Origin: Verrucomicrobiota bacterium
Lineage (GTDB): Bacteria; Verrucomicrobiota; Lentisphaeria; JABSQK01; JAJFLO01
Direction: 5' to 3'
NCBI GenBank assembly: GCA_021772615.1
Contig: JAJFLQ010000070.1
Location: forward strand, 93,145 to 135,498
DNA: 42,354 nucleotides
Shown: in pieces, positions 17,582 through 26,600 of the stretch
How positions within the stretch are numbered: the stretch's first letter is position 1
Layout: every line of letters begins with the position of its first letter
Program-made: the position numbers and the translations under genes
The notes under the pieces: model-generated
Database searches by the model: none
What the model saw: the letters and a program-made list of their open reading frames with translations, nothing else
Told to the model about the DNA's origin: nothing

Positions 17582-18568
17582 TCAATTCCGGCGGCGTTTC
17601 AATATTGCCATTGCCAGTGCACCCATGCCGAGAAAGGCCATTGTCCCGGGTTCAGGAACGGCCGCAGCGGCATCGGATACGAAAAACATCGACGTGATAG
17701 CGCCCACACCGCCGGTAACAATTTGATCGTTGCTGCCGTCCAGGTCCATGCGCATGATGCGCATTCGGCTCGGGCTGTCACTGTATTCGTGAGCCCAATA
17801 CACTCTGTCATTAAACAAGTCAAGGGTAATCGCTCCCGGATCCAATTGCAACGATGGAGACACGTAGAGTTCTTCAAACCCGGTGCCGTCAATGTTGGCG
17901 CGGTTCACCGTGTTGTGGCCGCGGTCGGTCCAGTAGAGTTTGCCGTCTTCCGGATCAACGGCGAGAGAACCCGGATGTGGATTCGCATTTGGATAGTTGA
18001 CAGAAACCGTTTCGATATTGGATCCGTCCAAATCCGCACGAAGAATTGATCCGGCGACCGAGTGGGCAACGGTCCAATAGATCTTTCCGTTTATCGGATC
18101 TATGGCCAGCCCCGAATAATTATCGTGCGATACAATCGTCGTTGAATTGCCGCCATCAAGGTCGGAACGTCCAATTTGGTCCAGTGAATTATCCGACCAG
18201 TACAACTGATCGTTAGCCGTATCGATTCCGAGCGGACTGGGAAACGCCAAATTGTTGGTTATGATGTCGACCTGATTACTCCCATCAAGGTCGGCCCGTC
18301 GAATAACGTCGTTATTCACATCCGACCAGTAGATGTGTCCGGCTTCCGCGTTCACCACCATTCCCCTCAATCCGCCGCCGACGTTCACTACGGTCTGCAA
18401 ACCGCTGCCGTCGTCATTTACACGTTTGATAAGTCCATCAGAGAAAGTTGGTTGGAAAATGTCTGAAAAGTATATTGTGCCGCAGTAGGTGCTTGAGATG
18501 CCAAAAATTAATGCAAAAGCCAGCGCGCATACGGCACGCACGAAGGATTGGTTTCGGTGACGATTCAT
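17582..18568 (-). CDS. YWTD beta-propeller protein with PEP-CTERM sorting signal
   Basis: 328 residues from the ATG at 18568, which has GGAG 6 nt upstream; a TTG at 18580 is unlikely. A signal peptide covers about 1-29. The body is a six-bladed LDL-receptor class B (YWTD) propeller: IYFSD, IYWSD, LYWSD, IYWTV, LYWTD and VYWAH strands occur about every 42-45 residues, each near a RADLDGSN-type loop. The C-terminus carries the PEP-CTERM motif VPEPG (304-308), a hydrophobic helix and KRRRN, recognised by an exosortase (EpsH/XrtA type) for cleavage and surface transfer. A sigma-70 promoter lies directly upstream (18602-18630). It converges with the TpsB remnant. The partner of the propeller is unknown. 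Confidence 0.9.
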   Translation of the reverse strand: MNRHRNQSFVRAVCALAFALIFGISSTYCGTIYFSDIFQPTFSDGLIKRVNDDGSGLQTVVNVGGGLRGMVVNAEAGHIYWSDVNNDVIRRADLDGSNQVDIITNNLAFPSPLGIDTANDQLYWSDNSLDQIGRSDLDGGNSTTIVSHDNYSGLAIDPINGKIYWTVAHSVAGSILRADLDGSNIETVSVNYPNANPHPGSLAVDPEDGKLYWTDRGHNTVNRANIDGTGFEELYVSPSLQLDPGAITLDLFNDRVYWAHEYSDSPSRMRIMRMDLDGSNDQIVTGGVGAITSMFFVSDAAAAVPEPGTMAFLGMGALAMAILKRRRN

Positions 18569-18601
18569 TGCGTTCTCCAATTTGTGGTTGGTTCTGTGAC
18601 A

Positions 18602-18630
18602 ATTATATACATTATTTACGCTGTTTTCAA
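18602..18630 (-). promoter_or_regulatory. Sigma-70 promoter of the YWTD/PEP-CTERM gene
   Basis: On the - strand TTGAAA (18625-18630) and a perfect TATAAT (18602-18607) are separated by exactly 17 nt. The expected start site leaves a leader of about 25-28 nt, with the GGAG ribosome-binding site inside it. The remaining gap up to 19134 holds only a weaker promoter candidate at 18910 and no gene. Confidence 0.75.
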
Positions 18631-18909
18631 ATGGTGGTTGTCGCTTAGGTGTAATTTTGTCACGGTGCCGGCCGTTGAATAATGCATGCTTTCTTGCGGT
18701 TGCGAAACCTTCTCGGCCATCCCCCCCTGGCTGGATGGGGACTGTGAGCGTTGCGATGGGATTGGTTCAATTGTGACCCATGAAGGTAGCTCCAGGGGCC
18801 TGTCGCCATCCACCGCGGGCCGCGGAGAATGCCGCCTGTTGAACGGCGTGCATGCAGCGAATGTCGTGTTGCACCTGTCGCATTCCGCGCAAAAAAATAA
18901 CCTGTAGAT

Positions 18910-18937
18910 TTGGATTAGTCCGGTTTTGGATTATATT
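18910..18937 (+). promoter_or_regulatory. Candidate sigma-70 promoter of the toroid-CARDB gene
   Basis: TTGGAT (18910-18915), a 16-nt spacer and TATATT (18932-18937) point to the gene starting at 19135, with a long leader of about 190 nt. The match is weaker than the divergent promoter at 18602. Confidence 0.3.
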
Positions 18938-19134
18938 TATTCTCAAGGGGGCAAAGATTCCGCACAGACCGTCTTTCTGCCTATTCACACACAAGTCACA
19001 CCGTGTCGAATGCGCAATAATCGAGCTATGTGGTATTTGTGGGATGGTTGGGTCGTGTAAATGTCTCGGACCGTCTGCGCGTGGGGCGCCGACGGAGGTA
19101 TGACGGAAGAATCAGTGGCCGGGGAGAAGGTGCA

Positions 19135-21978
19135 GTGAGCAAGCGAAACAGCTGGCAACACACTCGTGTCGGCAAACGATGCAGCTATGCGCGTTGCTTT
19201 AGTCTTTCCTTTGGAAATCTCATCCTGATCGTTGCCGCGTTATGCGTGAATGGTCAAGATCTACAGCGAGGGGTCGATTACCTCGCAAATCAGCAGGAAC
19301 CTGCAAGCGATCTTTGGAATTTTGGACAGCCTCGCGGCGATATCGATTCGATGGCAGCGGTACGTGGCCTGCTGCGTGTTGATGCCGATGGCGCCGATAT
19401 GGTCGCAGCCAGGGCCATAGCGGCGATCGAAGCCGACGCAGCGACGCAGGAAAAGACCGTCTCCGGATTGGCGACGGCACTAGAATTGGTCGCCGGAACG
19501 GATCCGGCTGCGTTACTCGATGCACGCAACGCAGATGGTGGCTGGGGACCAGCGGCGGGAAAGCAGAGTGATCCGTTGGACACGGTCATCGCATTGGATG
19601 CGTTGCTCTCGCATGGCATCGTGCCCGAAAATGGCTGGGAGCCGACAGCTGCGTACCTGATCGCGACGCGAAGCAGCGATGGATTCTGGAATTTCACCGA
19701 TGAAACCGCCGTCAGCAGGTTGGAACTATCTGCACGAGTCCTAAGTGCGTTACGGCGCCTGCGTGACGATGCGTCGTTGCAGTCACCAGAACTCCTTTCC
19801 GTTCTGGCTGACGGTGCGGCATTGCTACGTTCGTTGTACCGCAGTGATGGTCGATTCAGTATCGACGATGATGTCTCGGCCCCAGTCGCAATAACTGCAA
19901 CTGCAGAGTGTTATCGGGCACTAGTGCAATCTGATCCTCCGGCGTTGTACGCCAACACATTATCCCTTTTCGGCACGCTTCAGAATGCAGATGGTTCGTG
20001 GTCGGAACCCGACCAGACCGATCAGGATGTTTACACCACGGCGGTCGTACTCTTCGCGATTTCCACAGTCAATTTTCCTCCTGCATCGCCACGTGCTGAT
20101 CTTGCTGTTTTCCCAGCTTCGATAGCATTTGAGCCACAGGCTCCGCTTCCCGGACAATCGGTCACGATACGCACCGTTGTGTTCAACGTGGGTGATGTTG
20201 CCGCGCAAAACGTCGAAGTCCAATTGTTCCACGGTGATCCAAGGTCCGGCGGGACACCGGTCGGTGCAACGATCATCATTCAGGACATGTTTCCGGGCGG
20301 CTCCGGGATCGTCACGCACGTGCTCGACACGAGCGGCTTCACATCCGGTCCACAGATCTTCGCTATTGTTGACCCCCGAAACAAAGTACCGGAAACAACG
20401 CTGGAGAACAATGCTGCGTCGCGTGCGCTGACGCTGGCGGGCGTTCCGGATGAACCCCAGTTGTCCGGTATTGATCTTTTCATAGCCCCGGAATCGATCA
20501 CGTTTAACGATGCCCACGTTGACACCGTGTTTCTCACAAATTCGCCCACCGTCATGCTGGGCGCAGTTGTTGCCAATCTTGGCGATCAGCCATCCGGCTC
20601 GTTCACGGTACAATTTCTGGACGGTGCCCTCGCTGTCGGCAGAGTAACCTGGCCGACGCTTGGAGCCCGAAAAGGCGTCGCATTCAGAATTCCGTGGATT
20701 CCGGGATCCGGCGCCCGGACGGTCAGTGTTACGGCAGATATTGATGACGTCGTCAGCGAATTTGACGAAACCAACAACACAGGTATGGCAGCGGTTGAGA
20801 TTGTCGGTGCGTCAGCAGCGGTCGTCGCACGCCGATTTATTGATGGACAGGAGGTTGAGCCACCTTTTTCGGCGTATGATGTCGGTCGTCTGACCGTTGC
20901 AACGGCGTATCAGGATGTCGCGGTAGCTCTTGAGGTTACCAATGCCGATACGGGTTCTCCTGCGATTACGCAGCCGGCGCCGTTGCCCGAAGCCGGCAAA
21001 TATCAGTGGAATGTTGTAAACGCCGAGCCCGGGGAATATACCGCTACGGCGGTGTTCACGTCCGGCAGCACCAAGGTGTTATTGGATACTGCTGTAGACA
21101 ATTTTGAAGTTCTGACGACTGTCGGACTCCGTTCGCTCAAGGCATTTGTTGCCAACGATGTTGTTGAGGGCGGTAATATTCTTCCGCAGTTTATTACTGT
21201 ACTTCTTGAAAACGGTTCGAATGTAGATGCAGCATGGCAGGTTACGTGGGAACTCTATGATCCGGTAGGATTATTTCTGATTGGTTCCAGCAGTGCCGAG
21301 TCGCTGGACATCGGTGCCGGCCAGTCGTCTCACACAGCAGTTCTGGCTGAGCCGATCGTTGGCTCGTTTGAAACAAGCGGACGATACCGTGTCGTTGTGA
21401 ATGCCGACCACGCTGGGGGAGCAACATATGCGGCGGAAACACGCTTTAATATCCTTCCCATTTTGCAACTCAATATCGTCAATGATGTTGTTCCAGGTGA
21501 GGTCTCGGCGCTGGATCGCGCTCGAGTTACGACAATTATCAATCTTACGGCCGCCGCAGAAAACAGCAATCTCAATCTGCCGGTTGCGATTCGTGATGTC
21601 GCGGTAGTACCCAATCATATCGCCGATGATACTGCCGAGACCTCGCGGATTTCTGCAAAGGGCATCGTCAATGCACTGGGCGAGCACGTACCTGACGGTA
21701 CGCCTGTAACGGTATATATCCCCTATGGCGACATCATTGGTGGCGCGCCGCCCCCATTGTCGCTTGCGGACCCCGAAGGATTTCCGCCGAACCCCCAAGT
21801 CCGAATCTTCAGTGTTTCAAATGGACGAATCGATGTGGATTACGAGCCGACGGGCGCAACGATCGGTTCGGACCAGGGTTCCGTAGCCGTGATGCAATTT
21901 CACCAGTTTATCATTGATGACGATCAATGGTTCGGTCTGAATATCGGTAATGCGGAGATCTTTGTGCAGAACGAGTAG
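19135..21978 (+). CDS. Exported alpha/alpha-toroid plus CARDB protein
   Basis: 947 residues from the GTG at 19135, chosen for GAGAAGG just upstream and a signal-like hydrophobic stretch (FGNLILIVAALCVNG, about 26-40); the frame is open up to 19030. Residues 45-315 resemble the prenyltransferase/squalene-oxidase repeat toroid (NADGGWGP, SSDGFWNF, SDGRFSID, NADGSW in register with helices), here without the cyclase DxDD catalytic motif, so probably a binding domain. Two CARDB-type domains follow (about 320-435, ADLAVFPASIAF; and 443-560, GIDLFIAPESITF), each with the DPRNKVPETTLENNA or DDVVSEFDETNNT motif. The remainder is Ig-like beta sandwich. No sorting tail or anchor is visible. A toroid beside CARDB-like domains recurs in the giant protein downstream. 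Confidence 0.8.
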   Translation: MSKRNSWQHTRVGKRCSYARCFSLSFGNLILIVAALCVNGQDLQRGVDYLANQQEPASDLWNFGQPRGDIDSMAAVRGLLRVDADGADMVAARAIAAIEADAATQEKTVSGLATALELVAGTDPAALLDARNADGGWGPAAGKQSDPLDTVIALDALLSHGIVPENGWEPTAAYLIATRSSDGFWNFTDETAVSRLELSARVLSALRRLRDDASLQSPELLSVLADGAALLRSLYRSDGRFSIDDDVSAPVAITATAECYRALVQSDPPALYANTLSLFGTLQNADGSWSEPDQTDQDVYTTAVVLFAISTVNFPPASPRADLAVFPASIAFEPQAPLPGQSVTIRTVVFNVGDVAAQNVEVQLFHGDPRSGGTPVGATIIIQDMFPGGSGIVTHVLDTSGFTSGPQIFAIVDPRNKVPETTLENNAASRALTLAGVPDEPQLSGIDLFIAPESITFNDAHVDTVFLTNSPTVMLGAVVANLGDQPSGSFTVQFLDGALAVGRVTWPTLGARKGVAFRIPWIPGSGARTVSVTADIDDVVSEFDETNNTGMAAVEIVGASAAVVARRFIDGQEVEPPFSAYDVGRLTVATAYQDVAVALEVTNADTGSPAITQPAPLPEAGKYQWNVVNAEPGEYTATAVFTSGSTKVLLDTAVDNFEVLTTVGLRSLKAFVANDVVEGGNILPQFITVLLENGSNVDAAWQVTWELYDPVGLFLIGSSSAESLDIGAGQSSHTAVLAEPIVGSFETSGRYRVVVNADHAGGATYAAETRFNILPILQLNIVNDVVPGEVSALDRARVTTIINLTAAAENSNLNLPVAIRDVAVVPNHIADDTAETSRISAKGIVNALGEHVPDGTPVTVYIPYGDIIGGAPPPLSLADPEGFPPNPQVRIFSVSNGRIDVDYEPTGATIGSDQGSVAVMQFHQFIIDDDQWFGLNIGNAEIFVQNE

Positions 21979-21983
21979 AGGTA

Positions 21984-22129
21984 GCACAAAGCCACAAAGA
22001 AAAAATAGATCTTTGCGATGGTGGAGAAAAAGACCTTTGCTACTTTGCGCGAGTCCATCGGTCTTCGGATAGTTCGGAGTGGCAGGTAAGGGGTTGTCGC
22101 GCTAAGCCGCAAAGTCGCCAAGAAAAACG
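21984..22129. repeat. Intergenic 'gcaaag' boilerplate motifs
   Basis: Short related motifs, GCACAAAGCCACAAAG (21984-21999) and CTAAGCCGCAAAGTCGCC (22102-22119), each run into an A-rich tract. Similar CGCAAAG strings occur between genes in many PVC-group genomes. No promoter consensus was clear here. Confidence 0.35.
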
Positions 22130-22157
22130 ATATCAAACAAAGGATAAGGAGAGTACA

Positions 22158-23507
22158 ATGCACACACCATCATTATTCGCTCGTATGACGAAGGGCTTGG
22201 TCGCCCTTGGGACGATGATATGGATAACTGGCTATGCGACCGGCGGAACTGTGTACTATGTCGACGTCAACGACGGCAACGACGAAGTCAACACTGGTAC
22301 GTCGCAGTCCGATCCGTTTCAGACTATCGTTCATGCTTCCAATCAGGCGGTGCCTGGAGATACAGTGCGCGTCAATCACGGCGTGTACAAAGAGCGGATC
22401 GATATACCGTCGAGTGGTTCGCCGGACTCACCGATCACCTACGAAGGCGTCGGTGATGTTGTAATCGACGGCGAAAATTTGCGAAGTTATGGTTTTTTTG
22501 TCAATACGCACCAGTGGATCACGATTCGAAATTTCGCGATGCGTGATACACGCAGTCATGCCGTCTATGTCCATGGAGATAACAACACGATATCAAATTG
22601 TGAATTCATAAACTGCGGTACGACGGATAGTACATATGCCGTATACCTGAACAGCGATGCTGACTTCTGCACGGTGTCCTACAGCGTGTTTCAGAACGCC
22701 GCCTATGGTCTCGGAATCAACCAGGGATCACGAAACGTGATCAACCGAAATACCGTTGCCGGTGTAACACAAAATGGCATTTACTATCAAAATAACGGAT
22801 CTACCACACGCCAGACTATAATAACCAACAACCTGGTTACCGGCTGCGGCGCAGAAGGTATACAAGTGGACAACGTCAATTTCACCAGCGATATCGTTGT
22901 CCGAAACAACGTTTTCGGAAACGGAAATAACTGGCGAATCAACAACTCCAATTCCTCGAGTTTCGGCGACAATTTGAATGTCGATCCGCTCTTCGAACCC
23001 GGGACGTTTTTTCTATCTGCCTCCTCACCCCTCATCGAGGCCGGCGCAGTCGATGAATCGACAGGTCAGCTCTCGACCATTGGTGCCTACGGCGTCGGCA
23101 ATATTTCGTCAAACAACACGACGTGGAACGGCTGGATCGATGAGATCGATCGTCCTTTGACCATTAGTACGTTTGTCGAGATCGACGTCGCCGGCAAGAT
23201 TCGACTTGAGCCCGGCGTCAATGTCGCGACGATTCGCAGTCCCGTAATCTTTTCCACGACCCAGGCTGTTGTTCGCTCCGTGCGTCTTGATGCCGAGCAG
23301 GCGCCGTTTCTTCCAACTGGAGAGAAGCAGGTTATCGATTACGACAATACTACCGATGAACCCGAGATTCGATACCGCACCAGCGACGACAGTTTTACCG
23401 AATCCTCGCCGACACCGATATGGGTTGTGGCCCACCCCAACGAACGTTTGAATGGCGTAGGGAACTATCTACAGGTCGAACTCGTCCTCCGGAACGACGG
23501 CAAGTAG
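22158..23507 (+). CDS. Exported right-handed parallel beta-helix protein
   Basis: A 449-residue protein with ATAAGGAG 6 nt before the ATG. A signal peptide (about 1-29, MTKGLVALGTMIWITGYATG) precedes TVYYVDVNDGNDEVNTG and PFQTIVHASNQAVPGDTV, the DUF1565-type start of pectate-lyase-like helices. Coils follow with stacked Asn/Ile/Val pattern: ITIRNFAMRD, NTISNCEFINC, TVSYSVFQNA, NVINRNTVAG, TIITNNLVTGC, DIVVRNNVFGNG, then DPLFEPGTFFLSASSPLIEAG, the usual closing segment. The last 100 residues form a separate beta domain. No lyase catalytic Arg/Lys arrangement is evident, so a binding or structural role is as likely as polysaccharide cleavage. It sits between the toroid gene and the giant gene. 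Confidence 0.87.
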   Translation: MHTPSLFARMTKGLVALGTMIWITGYATGGTVYYVDVNDGNDEVNTGTSQSDPFQTIVHASNQAVPGDTVRVNHGVYKERIDIPSSGSPDSPITYEGVGDVVIDGENLRSYGFFVNTHQWITIRNFAMRDTRSHAVYVHGDNNTISNCEFINCGTTDSTYAVYLNSDADFCTVSYSVFQNAAYGLGINQGSRNVINRNTVAGVTQNGIYYQNNGSTTRQTIITNNLVTGCGAEGIQVDNVNFTSDIVVRNNVFGNGNNWRINNSNSSSFGDNLNVDPLFEPGTFFLSASSPLIEAGAVDESTGQLSTIGAYGVGNISSNNTTWNGWIDEIDRPLTISTFVEIDVAGKIRLEPGVNVATIRSPVIFSTTQAVVRSVRLDAEQAPFLPTGEKQVIDYDNTTDEPEIRYRTSDDSFTESSPTPIWVVAHPNERLNGVGNYLQVELVLRNDGK

Positions 23508-23541
23508 CGATACGAACGCCAGTCGTGGACTTTTTGTATCG
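23508..23541. terminator. Stem-loop directly after the beta-helix stop codon
   Basis: CGATACGAA (23508-23516) pairs with TTTGTATCG (23533-23541), one pair being G-U, around a 16-nt loop. It begins on the base after the TAG stop. No T-tract follows, so termination is only likely. Confidence 0.4.
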
Positions 23542-23690
23542 TCGTACCGTTGTGCGAGGCTCAAAGCCTACCCCGGACCCCGACCCATGCCGATGGAACA
23601 GAGGCCGCAGAATGGCACAAAGAAAAACTGGTCTGGAGTGGATCGGTCAGGCTAGAGCACAATTCGAGACCAAGTCGTGAAGAACGAGAT

Positions 23691-26600
23691 ATGTTTGGTA
23701 GAGTAGACAGAAAATTTTGCACTGCGGTTTTAATCATGATGGTTGTCACGGGCAAAATCGCCGCTACGCCGGCGGTCGAGCAGGTGATCATCGAGACCGA
23801 ACCTGCCCGCAGCAATTTTCTCGCAGTCAACGCGCTCGTTATCGAATCGGAACCCGCCCGCGGTGATTTTCTTGCGGTTGGAGGCGTAGTGATCGAGACC
23901 GAACCTGCCGGTTCCGATTTCTTGGCCGTGCGCGCCGTAGTTATCGAATACGACCTCATCACACCTCCTGCCATTTTCACTACGGCAAACACGATATCCG
24001 TTGGCGAGGGCGAGACGGTTTCAATCGAGGTAAGCTTGAGCAAGCCGCCCACAGCGGCGGTCACGGTCACGACGGTGCGTACATCCGGCGATGCGGACAT
24101 CACAGTCCTTACCGGCGCGGCGATCGTATTTGATTCGGATAATTGGAGCACACCGCAGTCCCTCACGTTCGCCGCGGCCGATGATGACAACGATGTCGTC
24201 GCGGGCAGCGCGGAATTTTCACTTGCCGGTCCGGGGCTCGTCAGTGAGAGCATTACCGTGACCGAGATCGACGATGACGTAACGCTCACGCTCAATGCTG
24301 TCGGACCCGGGACGGTCGAGCCGGCAGCAGTCTCCATCCACAACCGACACAGCACCGTGTCGCTTACCGCAACGCCGGATTCCGGATACCGCTTCGTCCG
24401 TTGGTCCGGCGACGTCGCAACCGTCGTAGACATCGGCGCGCCGTTGACCGACGTCGTTATGGCTGTCGATGTTGTTCTCAACGGTACGTTTGCATACGAC
24501 CCGCGTGTGCTCGGCGATCTCCGGCTATGGCTGGATGCCGGGCAGGGCGTTTCGGCAGAGGCCGGGGCCGTGGCACAGTGGTCGGATCAGTCCGATGACG
24601 CGAACAATCTTGCCCAAAGCACTGCGACAGAGCGACCGGTCCTTGTCGAAGCCGCGGTAAATGGCCATCCAGTCATTCGGTTTGACGGCGTAGATGACTA
24701 TCTCGATGGTGGTGATATCATGCAAATCAACGGCAGCCTGACCGCGTTTATGGTCGTTAAGCGTAACGGCTCGGGCGGCCATTCCGGCGGTGGGGACTCG
24801 CAGATCCTGGCTCGTGGTTCCAATGCGGCCCCGGACAACTGGTCCTGGTGGATTGCATTGGACGAGGGCAATGCGGCGCCGTATCTGCAGATCGTACCGT
24901 CGCTGGATTTTTCCGCCGGCGCCACAGCCCCAAACCGGCCTCTCGATAATCAACTGCGGATGCAGACATTCCGATTTGAATCCGGTGTGGCAATAGAAGC
25001 GTGGGACAATGGTATCATGACGTTCGTCGAAAACACGGCGGTGACAGGCGCCCGGACGCCCACGACACCGCCAGTGTTTACGGTGGGAGCGGAATTGCAG
25101 TACAACGGCAGCGGTTATGTCCGCGAGCGCGAGTTTAATGGAGAGATCGCCGAGATTCTGGTATATGACAAAGCGTTGTCCGAACTGGAACGCCGGGCAA
25201 TCGAGGTCTATCTCGCCGAGAAATACAATGTCAATCGGCCGCCAACCGTAGATGCCGTGATAGTGACAAGCCGTTCGGGACAGGACGCCGTCGACGACGA
25301 TTTACTAGGAACCGTAGCAGCTTCAGATATCGAGAACGATGCATTGTCATTCGTCTATACCTGGTATCGCAACGACATGATCGTTGCGGCAAACGCATTC
25401 ATTACGGATCCCGCACTCGTGGCATATTACCCGCTGGACCAAAATGCGTTCGACTACCGCGGCTCGAACGACGGAGCGGTCAACGGCGCGACCGTAGCTC
25501 CGTCCGGCGGCCAGGTGGCCGGCGCATTCGAATTTGATGGAATCGACGATTTTATTGAAGTAGCGAATGAGGAGACGTTCGATTTCGGCGCGGGTCCGTT
25601 CAGTATCTCGGTATGGGTAAAGACCGCCGGTGGACGGTCGCTGAATGAACATGTCATCTCGAAGGGAAACTTATGGGCGGGCAACGACGACTTCGTGCTG
25701 TACGTCTCGAATGTCGACGGCCATGTCGAATTCGAGTACGCGACGTTTGCCCTGGATGATTCGGATCTTATCAGCACAACAGCCGTTGATGACAATGCCT
25801 GGCACCACATTGTCGTCACGCAGGACGGCGCCTGCGCCGGCTGCATGAAGTTATACGTCGACGGTATACTCGAAGATACCAAAGACGGACGAACACTGGT
25901 CAACGGAAGCGACGCATTTATTATTGGATCAACAATCTCCAGCGGCGCGCACCAGCCGTACCAGGGCGCCATCGATGAACTCCAGATTTACCGGCGTGCG
26001 CTTGTCGATTCAGAGGTGCAGCAGCTTTACCTTGGTGCTGCTTTCGGCGGCGCCGTCATGGCAGCATCACAAACACAGGAAGGTGATGCGTGGACACTCG
26101 GCGTACGAGCCGTGGATCGCGAGACGCACAGCGAAGAGGGTCTTTCGAACAGCTTACGGATTGTGCCGACACATTGGTATGATGCGGCCTGGACCTACCG
26201 CAAACCGATCATCATCAACACGTCAACGAATCATGTCTCTGATGACCTGGTATTTTTTCCTCTGTTGGTCCGCTTGGATGACGACAGTGACCTCAGCGAC
26301 GCACTGGTTCGGCCGGACGGGAACGATCTGCTTTTTACCGACAGTGACGGCACGAGCGTGCTTGATTTTGAAATCGAATCGTTCGACACTGCCGGTGCGT
26401 CTGGAAGCCTGACCGCCTGGGTCGAGATTCCGCTGCTACCCAGTGGGGTCGAAAAGATGATCTATCTCTATGTCGGCAACCCGACTGCGGCAGTGTCAAA
26501 CGAGGATGTACCGGGAACATGGGACGAGGCGGCGAATGGCATAATCGGCAGTGGCGATTTTCAGGCTGTGTGGCACATGGCCGATGATCCGGAAACGGCG

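Noticed and set aside
18448..19103. Several short + strand frames between the PEP-CTERM and toroid genes
   Set aside because: Cys- and Arg-rich translations without ribosome-binding sites or motifs; the region better fits promoter DNA.
23550..23600. Possible c-di-GMP (GEMM) riboswitch before the giant gene (CAAAGCC and GCCGATGG motifs)
   Set aside because: The first half of the aptamer (GGGCAAACC and GAAA loop) is absent and the distance between motifs is too short.
23561..24481. 306-codon - strand open frame, Ser/Thr/Ala-rich
   Set aside because: Antisense to the signal peptide and first domains of the giant gene; composition is that of a shadow frame in GC-rich coding DNA.
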